From Tetrapisispora phaffii CBS 4417 (Eukaryota > Ascomycota > Saccharomycetes > Saccharomycetales > Saccharomycetaceae): DNA of 64,000 bases. The stretch is taken from positions 124,001-188,000 of the forward strand of contig NC_016522.1 of assembly GCF_000236905.1 (NCBI RefSeq), given 5' to 3'. The notes below the pieces were generated by a model. The model was given only the letters and a program-made list of their open reading frames with translations. It ran no database searches and was not told the DNA's origin. A program made the translations under genes and the position numbers. Shown here piece by piece: positions 49,318 through 60,600 of the stretch (the first letter of the stretch is position 1; every line of letters begins with the position of its first letter).

Positions 49318-52300
49318 ATGGTTGCTCCAATATTATTTGCTTTGCTATTCACGCAATTAACAAATGTTTCGGCTGAATTAATTCAATTCTATGATAAAAA
49401 AGCTGCTGTTATTCCATTCAGAAAATATTATGCTGATTCTCTAGAAGAATTAGATTACAACACATCTACAAGCGAGACTAAACTTGTCAAGAGAGATGGT
49501 GAAGACATTGTCTTAACTAACAGAAATACTTTTTATTCTGCTGAAATTGAAGTTGGTACTCCAGCTCAAACTATGAATGTCATTGTTGACACTGGTTCTT
49601 CTGATTTATGGGTTATTGGTCACGACAACTTAACTTGTCCACTTGCTTCTGATGGTTCTTTCAACTGTGAAAGATTCGGTTCTTTCTCCATCTCTAAATC
49701 CTCCACATTCACAAAAAATTCAACTGAATTCGCTATTACTTACGTTAGTGGTAACAACTGTATAGGTGTTTGGGGTCAAGATAATTTGATCATTGGTGGT
49801 GTTAATGCTACTGGTTTATCTTTTGGTGTCGTCCATACAACTACTTCTTCTGCTGGTATCTTAGGTATTGGTTTACCAGATACTGAAACTACTGCTGTCG
49901 GTCAATACGGTCATTACAAATATGATAACTTCCCAATGGTTTTGAAAAACAAAGGTATAATCAGTCATCAAGGTTACTCTATTTACTTGGACTCTTCTTC
50001 CAGTACTTACGGTGAATTCTTATTGGGTGGAGTCGACACTTCTAAATACACTGGTACTTTATACAAATTACCATTGGTTAACTGGTACAATACTTACTTT
50101 TCTTCCCCAGGTGATTTTCATGTGACGTTACAAGGTCTAGGTTTAATCACTAACTCAGGTAGTGCTGTCACTTTAACTGAAACTAAAATGGCTGTTATCT
50201 TAGACACTGGTTCTACCGTCACTGGTATTCCAGCCACTTTATACAACGCGTTATTATCCAGTTTAGGTGGTTACTATAGTTCCACCCACGGTGCCTACGT
50301 CTTCACTTGTCCAACCGAAACTTCCAAGTTAGTCTTCAACTTCGGTGGTATCAACTACAAGTTACCAATGTCCAGTTTCATCAACACTCTTGGTGACAAT
50401 GTCTGTTCACTAAAAGTTTCTTCCAGATCTGACAGTAACTTCATCTTAGGTGATGATTTCTTACGTAATGTCTACGCCGCTTTTGACTTAGAAAACAAAG
50501 AAATTGGTTTAGCTATGGCTGACTTTGACTCCAGCTCTAACAACAAGAGAGAAGACACCGTTATTGCTATGGAAAGCGGTATCCCAGATGCTGTCCAAGC
50601 TCCTGAATATTCTGCTACTTGGGTTACCTACGAAGCTGTTGTTACCGGTGGTTCTATGTTTGAAACTTTAGCTGAAAACGCTTCTTCCAGTGAAGCTACT
50701 TCTTCTTCCACCTCCAGTGAAGCTACTTCTTCTTCTACCTCCACCGAAGCTACATCCACTTCCACTTCTACTGAAGCTACTTCCTCTTCCACTTCTACCT
50801 CCACTGAAGCAACTTCCACTTCTACTGAAGCTACTTCCTCTTCCACTTCTACCTCCACTGAAGCAACTTCTTCTTCCACCTCCAGTGAAGCCACTTCCAC
50901 TTCCACCTCCACTGAAGCTACATCCTCTTCCACTTCTACCTCCACCGAAGCTACATCCACTTCCACTTCTACTGAAGCTACTTCCTCTTCCACTTCTACC
51001 TCCAGTGAAGCTACATCCTCTTCCACCTCCACTGAAGCTACTTCCTCTTCCACTTCTACCTCCTCTTCCACTTCTACCTCCACTTCCACTGAAGCTACTT
51101 CCACTTCTACTGAAGCTACTTCCTCTTCCACTTCTACCTCCACTGAAGCAACTTCTTCTTCCACCTCCAGTGAAGCCACTTCCACTTCCACCTCCACTGA
51201 AGCTACTTCCTCTTCCACTTCCACCTCCACTGAAGCTACTTCTTCTTCCACTTCCACTGAAGCTACTTCCTCTTCCACTTCTACCTCCACTGAAGCAACT
51301 TCTTCTTCCACCTCCAGTGAAGCCACTTCCACTTCCACCTCCACTGAAGCTACTTCTTCTTCCACTTCCACTGAAGCTACATCCTCTTCCACTTCTACCT
51401 CCACCGAAGCTACATCCACTTCCACTGAAGCTACTTCCACTTCTACTGAAGCTACTTCCTCTTCCACTTCTACCTCCAGTGAAGCTACATCCTCTTCCAC
51501 CTCCACTGAAGCTACTTCCTCTTCCACTTCTACCTCCACTTCCACTGAAGCTACTTCCACTTCTACTGAAGCTACTTCCTCTTCCACTTCTACCTCCACT
51601 GAAGCAACTTCTTCTTCCACCTCCAGTGAAGCCACTTCCACTTCTACTGAAGCTACATCCTCTTCCACTTCCATTGAAGCTACATCCTCTTCCACCTCCA
51701 CTGAAGCTACATCCCCTTCCACTTCCATTGAAGCTACTTCTTCTTCTACTTCCACCTCCGCTGAAGCTAGTTCCTCTTCTGAAGTTAACCAAAGCGCATC
51801 TTTACTTCCAGCTGAAGAAATTGCCAGTATCTCAACTGTCTCTTCTGTTAGTGCTACGTCCACCGCAGTTATTTCCATTGAAGCCAGCTCTTCTGAAATT
51901 AGCTCTTCAAAAGTAACTTCCACCTCCACACCAGCTTCTTCTACTACTCCAATTGCATCTGAAGTTGCTTTATTCTCTAACTCCACATCTACCTCTACTG
52001 TTACTGAATCTAACACTTTAGTTACTTTAACCACTACAAATGCTGCTGCCTCCACCGATGCTGCCACTACTACTGCTGCTGCTACCTTCGTTGCTAGCGA
52101 AAGTTACTACTCTGAAGATGCTGCCAACGCTTCTGTAGCCAGTGCTTCATCTGCTAGCCGTAGACACTCCATTGACGCTCTAGCTCGTACCAGTACTAGT
52201 GCTGCTTCCGGTTCCAGCTCCACCTTATCTATTGTCGAACAGCATAATGGTGCTATGAACATGAAGACCACTTCATTCTTCACCGTATCCTTCTTCTTTG

Positions 52301-52320
52301 TCGCTCAATTATTATTTTAA
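49318..52320 (+). CDS. GPI-anchored aspartyl protease (yapsin, Yps1/Mkc7 type) with long Ser/Thr/Glu stalk
   Basis: Yapsins are cell-surface proteases cutting after basic residues, active in wall remodelling and shedding. The 1000-residue protein has a signal peptide (MVAPILFALLFTQLTNVSA), a propeptide ending KR at 58-59, and a pepsin-type domain with both catalytic motifs, DTGSSDLW (Asp91) and DTGSTVTG (Asp296). A dibasic site lies just after the domain (NNKRED, about 410). Residues about 457-820 are near-perfect repeats of EATSSSTSTST type. A hydrophobic end (TTSFFTVSFFFVAQLLF) after a small-residue site reads as a GPI signal. S. cerevisiae Yps1/Mkc7 are under 600 residues. Codons are strongly biased (GGT, TCT, CCA, GTC), unlike the neighbours, suggesting high expression. 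Position corresponds to YPS1 (YLR120C) and MKC7 (YDR144C), and I cannot choose between them. Confidence 0.93.
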   Translation: MVAPILFALLFTQLTNVSAELIQFYDKKAAVIPFRKYYADSLEELDYNTSTSETKLVKRDGEDIVLTNRNTFYSAEIEVGTPAQTMNVIVDTGSSDLWVIGHDNLTCPLASDGSFNCERFGSFSISKSSTFTKNSTEFAITYVSGNNCIGVWGQDNLIIGGVNATGLSFGVVHTTTSSAGILGIGLPDTETTAVGQYGHYKYDNFPMVLKNKGIISHQGYSIYLDSSSSTYGEFLLGGVDTSKYTGTLYKLPLVNWYNTYFSSPGDFHVTLQGLGLITNSGSAVTLTETKMAVILDTGSTVTGIPATLYNALLSSLGGYYSSTHGAYVFTCPTETSKLVFNFGGINYKLPMSSFINTLGDNVCSLKVSSRSDSNFILGDDFLRNVYAAFDLENKEIGLAMADFDSSSNNKREDTVIAMESGIPDAVQAPEYSATWVTYEAVVTGGSMFETLAENASSSEATSSSTSSEATSSSTSTEATSTSTSTEATSSSTSTSTEATSTSTEATSSSTSTSTEATSSSTSSEATSTSTSTEATSSSTSTSTEATSTSTSTEATSSSTSTSSEATSSSTSTEATSSSTSTSSSTSTSTSTEATSTSTEATSSSTSTSTEATSSSTSSEATSTSTSTEATSSSTSTSTEATSSSTSTEATSSSTSTSTEATSSSTSSEATSTSTSTEATSSSTSTEATSSSTSTSTEATSTSTEATSTSTEATSSSTSTSSEATSSSTSTEATSSSTSTSTSTEATSTSTEATSSSTSTSTEATSSSTSSEATSTSTEATSSSTSIEATSSSTSTEATSPSTSIEATSSSTSTSAEASSSSEVNQSASLLPAEEIASISTVSSVSATSTAVISIEASSSEISSSKVTSTSTPASSTTPIASEVALFSNSTSTSTVTESNTLVTLTTTNAAASTDAATTTAAATFVASESYYSEDAANASVASASSASRRHSIDALARTSTSAASGSSSTLSIVEQHNGAMNMKTTSFFTVSFFFVAQLLF
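50686..51777 (+). repeat. Intragenic minisatellite of the yapsin stalk
   Basis: About 1.1 kb of in-frame tandem units built from GAAGCTACTTCC, TCTTCCACT and TCTACCTCC words in varying order, repeating at about 24-48 bases. It encodes a Ser/Thr-rich stalk with regular Glu-Ala-Thr interruptions. Near-identical units imply recent slippage or recombination, so length should differ among isolates. Long open frames on the other strand and in other frames are by-products of the repeat. Confidence 0.9.
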
Positions 52321-53212
52321 TGAACTGACAAGAATCCCACTTCAAATTCTTATAGAAAACATCATAACATTATAGAGAAAATCAAAACATTATAGAGTCG
52401 CGGTTATGATTTCATACTATATTCCAATTCCAATTATAAACTTTAAAGCATTTACAGTAGTTCTTACTTTTACTTCATTTTACTAATATTAAATTCATTC
52501 GATAGAAATTATAGATTTTATAGACTTATTTTATTTAGTCACTAGACATAATAAATTTTAAACATTTTATTTTAGCTTTCAGTTTTCTTCTTTTCCAATT
52601 TTCATTTAGTTATCTTCAAATAATTATGAAGTTGCACTGTCTCACTTTACCTCCCTGTACACCGAAATAAATAACCAATTGTGAAACTTCACCATAATCA
52701 TTACAATTTTATATTCAAAAGAGCTCAATTTACTGTCATTTAGTGTCTTCTCGATGACAGACCCATCAATTTACAGTCCTCGAGAATTCTTTTACTATTT
52801 CGTAGATTATAACTGCTTTTTACGAAATTCTGTTACCAATGCCCTAAGAGCGTTTTAAGACCCAGAAAACGGAAGAGCTTAAAAATCAAAATATATAAAG
52901 AACTTGATTTCAAATCATTCATAATTGAATGTTATCTTAGTTATTGTGGTTTCTTTTTTAAGAAGGTACCAAATTAAAGAGAAAGTGAGATTTAACACAT
53001 ATATATAGTTCTTTATTGTAACTACTTTTTATGGCATAAAACTGAGTGTTTTCTATTTTTTTTTTTACAAGAACTTCAACTGATTGAATAAGTAAACTTG
53101 TATTGATCCCAATCTCAATACCCTGGGATAATACCACGCTAGAATAGGACGTCAAAATAAACTAATTTTCCATTTTTCTGTCTCTATAACATATTGCCAG
53201 TAATAGTTGAAA
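52321..53212. other. Intergenic: yapsin 3' region and SAN1 promoter
   Basis: An 892-base AT-rich spacer. A 12-base word, AACATTATAGAG, is repeated at 52366-52377 and 52386-52397 soon after the yapsin stop. No gene is visible. Confidence 0.55.
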
Positions 53213-55558
53213 ATGAGTAACGAAAATCGTGATAATAGAAGTGGACCTGCTGATTCAAACGAACCTGATGGAAATAGCGCAAACAGAGACACTCTACCAC
53301 CAACAAGAAACATAACAGTGTCTATTCAGTACTCTTACCTATTTCCAAATGGTAGCAGGTTGAACCAGTCAAACATGGTTAATACAAATAATATGGTGCA
53401 GAATAATGTAACCTCTACAACTGCAACGGGTACACGACATACTGCTACTGAGAATGAAACAACAACAACGTCAACTGATACCCCCCATTTAAACGATGCT
53501 AGTTTTAACCCCTTTGCTATGGGAGTAAATCTTAGACAGAGATCTCCAGATGGTGCTGTAATATTATCATTCAGGGATGTACCTGCTTCTACATCGCAAG
53601 AGAGGTTAGATAATATAATATCCATTGCGGCAGAGTTTGCTATAAGAAGATTCAGTGACTTACAAGTCCCTACTAGAGCAATTACAAAAGAACAATTTGA
53701 AACATTACCGGTTTTGAAGTTGAGTGACATTGTCAACGAGAATGATAAAACTTGTAGTATTTGCTATGATGATCTGGTAGATGAAGACCAAGTAGAAGAG
53801 GGTGCTGATAATAAAAGAAAATATTCTGTTGATGAAGAAGATGACATTAAAGACCAAAAGAAAGTCAAAACGGGTCCAAATAATAACAGAGAACGTCCAA
53901 CAGAGCAATTGCTGGATGCTGTTAGAAGTAGTACATCGGCACAAAATAATACTGAAAGCGAAACGCAGACAAGCAGACCAGCCTCTGGTGTCGATACAAT
54001 ACAATCAGAAGAGGATTCTCCTACATACCTTCATTCTCCCACAGAGCTACCATGTAAACATATATTTGGAAGAGAATGTTTATATAAATGGACAAGAGTA
54101 CAGAATACCTGTCCATTGTGTAGACATATTATTGCAGAGAGTCCTGTAAATGCTCCTCCAAATGCCCCTGATGGTAATAATGGAGGAACTGTAGATGCTT
54201 TTGAAAGAATAAGGCAATTGATATACAATACCAACCCTAATGATTCCGTTAATCCTGCATCTTCCAATAGAGATACAATGTCAGCAAATGACGAACAAAG
54301 CAATACAACTAACAATGACAATACTAATAATTCGAATGATAATAATACGAATGAAAATTTAGGAAATATATCTGCACCTCCAACAGCTGCTAATACATCA
54401 ACTAATACTCCAGGTAATTCTTGGTTCCCAGCTGCCTCTGGAGCAGCTCCATTCCCATTTGGTAATTTGAATTCATTCGATACTTCTGTATCAAGACCGG
54501 GAGTAGTGTACCTAAATGGTAACAATAACCCATCCAGCCTACCTGGTTTCTTACCTTTTGATTTTTTGAATCGACAAAGATCAACAGCTGAGGCATCTTT
54601 AAACAGAACAAATGCTACTAGTTCTTCAAACGAAAATCCAATTAGTTCTTCGAATGAGGCTCCAGCAACTTCTAGTGCTGAAAATCCAAATACCACTTCT
54701 ACCAATAGCTCTGCTCCTGGTTCAAGTACTGACAATAACACGCAGAGAATAAGTTGGGTACCTATTCCAATAACATTTATACAGTTAGAGAACACCGGCA
54801 ATACTCCACTGGGGACAACGCCACTTGCATCTCAGACTCCAGCAGGTGGTGCTAACAATCCAACATTAGATCCAAACTCCACCCCATCTAGTTCTCAACA
54901 ACCAGTTAATGGAGATAACACAAACCCTGAATTAACCCAAAGTGACAGATTAAGAAACATTTTAGATCATATTTTTAATGTCACAGCCAGTGGGAGACCG
55001 ATTGCCCCTAGTTTAAATGGCACACAACCTTTTTTTAGCAGTACAATCAGTGGTAGCCCCGGTCTTGCTACAAGCACAGCTGCCTCTACTTCGACTGCAA
55101 GACCTACGGTGCCGGCGTCTACAGAAGCCAATACCAATCCTCCAACAAGTGGTATTACTAATAATAACCAATCTAGAGCTCAACAAGCTCAATCCTTTTT
55201 GACGGACTTTTTAAGATTTGCAGTGTTGCCAAGAAGAAGGACAAATCCAAATGAGCCTCAAACAGGTACCAATGAAGGCTCTGCTAATTCTCAAACAAAC
55301 AATAGACCAGTAAGTGCAGAAACACAACCGTTCTTTAATACAGGTGTTGCAAGTTATAGAAACAGAGATGGTGAGGTGTCAACCTATAATATTAGCGGTA
55401 GTGAATTACCAAATCCACCATCAAGAAATGGTACAGAAAATTCAGCAGAAAATGCATCGTCTTCCCATGGCACGTCTTCTAATGAAAACGCTTCAACAAG
55501 TGATAATCCAAACAGAGAACCAAATGAGGAGCCAAATAGCACTGAAAATGATAATTAA
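53213..55558 (+). CDS. SAN1: Nuclear protein-quality-control ubiquitin ligase San1
   Basis: San1 is a RING E3 that ubiquitinates misfolded nuclear proteins with Cdc34/Ubc1, recognising clients through its own disordered regions. The 781-residue protein (S. cerevisiae about 610) is disordered and Asn/Ser/Thr/Pro-rich at both ends. The RING is split. The first ligand pair, CSIC, is at 181-184. The rest, CKHIFGRECLYKW then CPLC, is at 281-303, so about 95 acidic and polar residues are inserted between. All RING ligands are present. The open frame starts two codons earlier without an ATG; 53213 (MSNENRDN) is the start. SAN1, PEX7, DOP1, MTQ2, RUB1 follow in S. cerevisiae order (YDR143C-YDR139C). 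Confidence 0.92.
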   Translation: MSNENRDNRSGPADSNEPDGNSANRDTLPPTRNITVSIQYSYLFPNGSRLNQSNMVNTNNMVQNNVTSTTATGTRHTATENETTTTSTDTPHLNDASFNPFAMGVNLRQRSPDGAVILSFRDVPASTSQERLDNIISIAAEFAIRRFSDLQVPTRAITKEQFETLPVLKLSDIVNENDKTCSICYDDLVDEDQVEEGADNKRKYSVDEEDDIKDQKKVKTGPNNNRERPTEQLLDAVRSSTSAQNNTESETQTSRPASGVDTIQSEEDSPTYLHSPTELPCKHIFGRECLYKWTRVQNTCPLCRHIIAESPVNAPPNAPDGNNGGTVDAFERIRQLIYNTNPNDSVNPASSNRDTMSANDEQSNTTNNDNTNNSNDNNTNENLGNISAPPTAANTSTNTPGNSWFPAASGAAPFPFGNLNSFDTSVSRPGVVYLNGNNNPSSLPGFLPFDFLNRQRSTAEASLNRTNATSSSNENPISSSNEAPATSSAENPNTTSTNSSAPGSSTDNNTQRISWVPIPITFIQLENTGNTPLGTTPLASQTPAGGANNPTLDPNSTPSSSQQPVNGDNTNPELTQSDRLRNILDHIFNVTASGRPIAPSLNGTQPFFSSTISGSPGLATSTAASTSTARPTVPASTEANTNPPTSGITNNNQSRAQQAQSFLTDFLRFAVLPRRRTNPNEPQTGTNEGSANSQTNNRPVSAETQPFFNTGVASYRNRDGEVSTYNISGSELPNPPSRNGTENSAENASSSHGTSSNENASTSDNPNREPNEEPNSTENDN

Positions 55559-56115
55559 TACGAGCATGACTTTTTAAGAGGATGATTAACGTAAGTAATT
55601 ACAGAATGATAGTATAGCATTTTTATGTATCAATATTCAAGATATTGATATGCATTGGGTCTTTATTTTGAGTATATGATACAAACCCATGTTATCTTAT
55701 AATTTTGTGTAACATTTACTATTAGATAATGTGTAACATAACCATTAACTCTAAAATACATAGTCTATTTAATGACAAGATTAATTATGTATATCTTTCG
55801 TCTCGCATAGTTACAAAACCGATGGCTTTGAGAATCTGAATAAATAAAAGGGATTCACACATAAAAGGGAACTATCGATAAAGATTAAAGGAAAAGCTTC
55901 ACTTCTAGATGGAAGAGTAATCGCTAGAGAGAGAAAAACTATAAGAAAGTATAATCTAGCATAATATTTTGCATTAAGCTGTTAGAATAATAACTATTGC
56001 AATATTCCATGGTTAAATTTATGATCTTTAAAATTGAAGAATCGGAAGAAAGTGACAGTAGAATAACGACAACAATAACCAATTTAAGCATATTATTAAA
56101 TTTATAAGTACTATA
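55559..56115. other. Intergenic: SAN1 3' region and PEX7 promoter
   Basis: A 557-base AT-rich spacer between plus-strand genes. I see no clear oleate-response element (CGG-N15/18-CCG) and no gene. Confidence 0.5.
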
Positions 56116-57252
56116 ATGATATTGCAATATAATATTGGAGGAAATAGTGGATATAGTATACAGTATTCACCGTTTTTCGATAACAGATTGGCGGTTGCTT
56201 CAGGGTCTAATTATGGGCTCGTTGGTAACGGTAAACTTTTCATTTTAGATATTGATGAAAGGGGAAAAATAAAAGAAAACAATATATTTATTACACAAGA
56301 TTGTCTTTTTGATCTTTCCTGGAATGAGTTACATGAGAATCAGGTATTGGTTGCACAAGGTGACGGCTCGTTAAGATTATTCGATACAACTTTACAAAAA
56401 TATCCCATTGGAATATTTAAAGAGCATAAAAAAGAAGTTCTAAGTTGCAATTGGAATTTAATTACGAAAGGTACTTTTGTCAGTAGTTCCTGGGATGGAG
56501 CAGTAAAAATGTGGTCACCATTGCGAGAACAATCTTTATTAACTTTATTGCCTAAAAGCAGTGAACAAAGCTCAAAAATAAACCATAATCAAATTGCTAA
56601 GATTCCACCTCATGTTAACAATAATCAAAGTACACCCATTTTGCAAAATAAGGATTGCGTTTATCAAGCTCAATTTTCTCCTCACGACAATAATCTAATT
56701 GCTTGTTGCTCAGGCAACTCATATATTACATTATTCGATACAAGAGAACAAAATAACAGATTCAACAACAATAGCTTCATTGCACATTCTGGGTTAGAAA
56801 CTTTGACTTTAGATTTTAATAAATATCGTCCAACCGTTCTAGCAAGTAGTGGAGCCGACAACAGTATAAAAATCTGGGATATGAGAATGATAAGAAATAA
56901 CAACAGCAACAACACTGTAATGCCTACCAGTAATCCAATTTGCATGAATGAAATACGAAAAGCTCATGATTTAGCCGTGAGAAGAGTCGTATGGTCCCCA
57001 CATCAGTCCAATTTACTTCTTTCGACTTCTTACGATATGACAAGCAAGGTCTGGAAAGACTTCAGTTTTGATGGATCGAAAATCACCGGTAAAACAAACA
57101 GCATAGATCCTGGAAGCGGGCTAATCAAAACATTTCATCACCATACAGAATTCGTTTTTGGAGCAGATTGGAGTCTTTGGGGACAACCAGGATTCATAGC
57201 AACTACAGGTTGGGATTCAAAGGTATATATCTGGAACTGTTTTTACCCATAA
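56116..57252 (+). CDS. PEX7: Peroxisomal import receptor for PTS2 proteins
   Basis: Pex7 is a WD40 receptor that carries proteins with an N-terminal PTS2 signal, such as thiolase, to the peroxisome with its co-receptor. The 378-residue protein (S. cerevisiae 375) is nearly all propeller. Visible repeat signatures include FFDNRLAVASGSNYGLVGNG, LLSTSYDMTSKVW, SSGADNSIKIWDMRM and the ending GWDSKVYIWN. An Asn-rich insertion lies near 150-175. The ATG at 56116 gives the short family N-terminus. No peculiarity is seen. Confidence 0.96.
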   Translation: MILQYNIGGNSGYSIQYSPFFDNRLAVASGSNYGLVGNGKLFILDIDERGKIKENNIFITQDCLFDLSWNELHENQVLVAQGDGSLRLFDTTLQKYPIGIFKEHKKEVLSCNWNLITKGTFVSSSWDGAVKMWSPLREQSLLTLLPKSSEQSSKINHNQIAKIPPHVNNNQSTPILQNKDCVYQAQFSPHDNNLIACCSGNSYITLFDTREQNNRFNNNSFIAHSGLETLTLDFNKYRPTVLASSGADNSIKIWDMRMIRNNNSNNTVMPTSNPICMNEIRKAHDLAVRRVVWSPHQSNLLLSTSYDMTSKVWKDFSFDGSKITGKTNSIDPGSGLIKTFHHHTEFVFGADWSLWGQPGFIATTGWDSKVYIWNCFYP

Positions 57253-57653
57253 AATATTTGACATATTAAACAGTCCATTAAAAAACAAGCAAAATAAATG
57301 AGATGATATAAACCTATTAATAGTCTAAAGTCATGGCATATATAGAGCCGGTAATACATTGGGTCGAAATCTCTTTTAAAATCACGTGACTAAATTTGTT
57401 ACCATTGTTTGGTGAAAGAAGTGTAGCTTTCGAAAACATCAATTTAAAGTACTCTCAATCAACAACTCTATCGATGGTCATTATATTTGTTTATATTCAA
57501 AAACTTATTTGTAAATACTATATTAAATTCGAAATTAATCAATTGAAAGGTTTAGCAACTAGTATTTTTTTTGTCATTTTTTTTATCTCGAAAAATCCCA
57601 AACCGTAGATTTCTTATAGTAACAAGATCCATAAGATTATAGATATTGTGGTG
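57253..57653. other. Intergenic: PEX7 3' region and DOP1 promoter
   Basis: A 401-base spacer with a TCACGTGA E-box at 57382-57389, about 265 bases upstream of DOP1; a likely Cbf1-type site. No gene is visible. Confidence 0.55.
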
Positions 57654-60600
57654 ATGTCTCAATACTTAAAACCTCTATCGGTTGATTCTAAGAGTACTGT
57701 GGTTGATGCAAAGCAAAAGAAGTTTGAGGCAAATGTTGAATATGCATTACAGTATTTTGATACTGTTGCTGAATGGGCTGATTATATTGCAAATTTGGGG
57801 AAGTTATTGAAGGTTTTACAAAGTTGGACACCACAATTTCATAACGTGAAATATTATGTTCCGTTACCATATCAAGTTAGTAGAAGGTTAACTTCCTCTC
57901 TTTTACCAAGCTTACCAGCTGGTGTGCATAAAAAGACTTTAGAAGTTTACACCTATATCTTTAGTAAGATCGGTATTGAAGCTCTCTCTGCGGAATGTAA
58001 CATTTGGGTCCCAGGTATTTTACCTTTAATGACATATGCTTCAATGTCAGTAAAATCTCAATTGATTGAATTATATGATACCTACTTAACACAAGTAAAC
58101 ATAACAGCTTTACAAATAATTATAAAACCATTATTAGCAAGTTTACTCACCGGTATTGACGACGATAGTAGTGAGTTTCAGCCTTTAGTGTTTAGATTAA
58201 TTGAGACGGTTAGGGGAAGATTAAATAACGATTCATTATTTTGGAAATCATTCTTTTTAATATTAATAACCAATAAGGAACACAGATTAGGAGGCATTGC
58301 ACTACTAACCAAAAAATTACCATCACTAAATGCCATACCACACAAAAAGGCGACTATTGCAAAGAGTGATGAAGAGAAGAATATTGATGAAACTGTGTTA
58401 ACAAAACAAAAACTGATGGAAAGAGGTTTATCTACGTTATTGCCAGGTACTGAGGACCTTGTAAAAGAAGAACCAGGTTTGTTAATTAGAGCTTTCGTAT
58501 CTTGTATGAAGCAAGAAAATGATATTTTAATAAAAAGAGGAATATTAGATCTAATGGTACAAAGGGTACATTTAGATTCCCCTGTTATCCAAATTATAAT
58601 TTCTAAGGAAAACAAAGAGCTTCTTTTGATCGAATGCTGTAAAATAATGTTAAGCAGAGATATGTCTTTAAATAGAAGAATTTGGAATTGGCTTTTAGGT
58701 CCTAATAATTATTTGTCAAGTAATTCATCATCTAAAATCACAAATAATTCATCTGAAGCTGGAGATGGCATGAAAGAACAAGAAACCTCAAACAGTTATT
58801 TTGTAAAGTTTGGTTTAGATCCTATTCTAAACTCATTGAGAGAACTGATGGTACGAGAAACAACACTCCCTGTTTGTTTTAATATTTGCACGTCAATGTT
58901 AGATAAATATGAGCTTTCATCTCTAATTATCCCCAAATTATTTTTACCGTTAATGTTAGCTACGATGCGATTTCAATCCAATGACCAAATTATGGATTTG
59001 TCAAACTCATTTTTAAATAGCATTGATACCGACATTATCTGGACCGAGAGTTATCAATACATAATCAATAGTGACAATTTTGAATACTTGGATTTTTTAT
59101 TGTCGAATTTAAATTTCAAAAATTATGAAGAACTTACGATACGTCATTTACCATTAATATTTTTAACTTTGTTCGAGATACAAAAGAATAAGAAAGATCG
59201 ATTTTTATATGATGGTAAATTTATCAATATATTAATGAGATTAATAGAATTAATTCCGAGCAAAGCCTTTACACCGATAGATAACATTGATATTTTGTCT
59301 GAAAGTAAAAATAAAGCTGATGATGTTCTTACGAAATTAACAGAATACTATAAACCTACGTTTTTCTCTAATGGAGAAAATAATATTAAAGATCTAACTA
59401 AAAGTTGTTTTGACCTGAATACTTTAACTTTACTCATTTATAATGATTCATACCAGTTATTATCCACTTGCCTGAATTCTAATATCAACACGAAAAAGTG
59501 TTTTGAATTATATATGGCTATTTTAGACAATTTACAAGGCGATACTAGTATTGGAAAAAGCGAAGAATATAATTATCATACAATTAAGGTATGCTCTTTG
59601 ATTAACCAATATCTCGATAACTCCAATATTGATGATGAAACAATTTATATTATTAATAAATTTTTCATTAAACATTTAGCTTCTAAAATATCTGTCATTG
59701 AATCTAATAAATTATTAAAAAAAATTATGCAATACTTGTGGAACTGTTTATTGATGGCGCCAACAAAATTAGATGCAGTAAAGTGCATTGACGCTTTAGC
59801 AGACAACATCCCCCCAGGTTATATCGAAGAGCAATTAGCATATTCATTTATTCAAGAAACAGATATAGCAAATAAGATATTTGTTTTGGATTTACTTTGG
59901 AACCATTTAGATAAAGATGTTATAGTATTGGGGAGAACTGTAGACCTGTTACTAGATTATTTATTTGACAAGCAAAGCACCTTCTATCTTTATGCATCAC
60001 AATGGTTACAAGAAATCAAGAACAATAATACAATCGATAAATTGTATGATTTTATCTTGACGAAATTATTAAAATTTGAATTCTTAAATAGAAATTCGTT
60101 ACATGAGCTGGATGATCTGGAAATGTTCACTTATAAAATCCAATCTCTGATAAACATTTTAGAGACCAATGAAGGAGAAATTTTAGAAGATCTATTTACA
60201 AAACAAACAAAGACGTATTTATTTGATAAAAATAAAGAAACGAACACATATTCTTCACTAATCATAAATATTTTAATACAGCTGTTGAAGATGAGTAATA
60301 ACCATCATGTTGAAAGTGTAAGAAGTTCGTTGATTTTATTGGATCTTTTGTTAAATGGTGAAGAATCTAATTGCAAAGAAATAGTTATATTTTTGCTTGA
60401 AATGTCATCGAATTATGGCTCAAAAGGTGATTTTGAGTCAGAATCCATTGCAGTGTCTTTGATTAATATTGTATCGAAGGTATTACACGAATCATATGCA
60501 AACAATGTAAAATTAGATATTTTTGAAGACAACACAATTCATCTTAAATATCTAGATTACCTTGTCACGAGTGTACCAAAAATGGAAGGGACTCTAATAA

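Noticed and set aside
50628..52067. Very long open frames on the minus strand (479 and 374 codons) and in a second plus frame (408 codons) across the yapsin stalk
   Set aside because: They are by-products of the 1.1-kb tandem repeat, which lacks stops in several frames. Their translations are monotonous (EVASVEVE, SFSGSG, PLPLLP) and the yapsin frame has the real domains.
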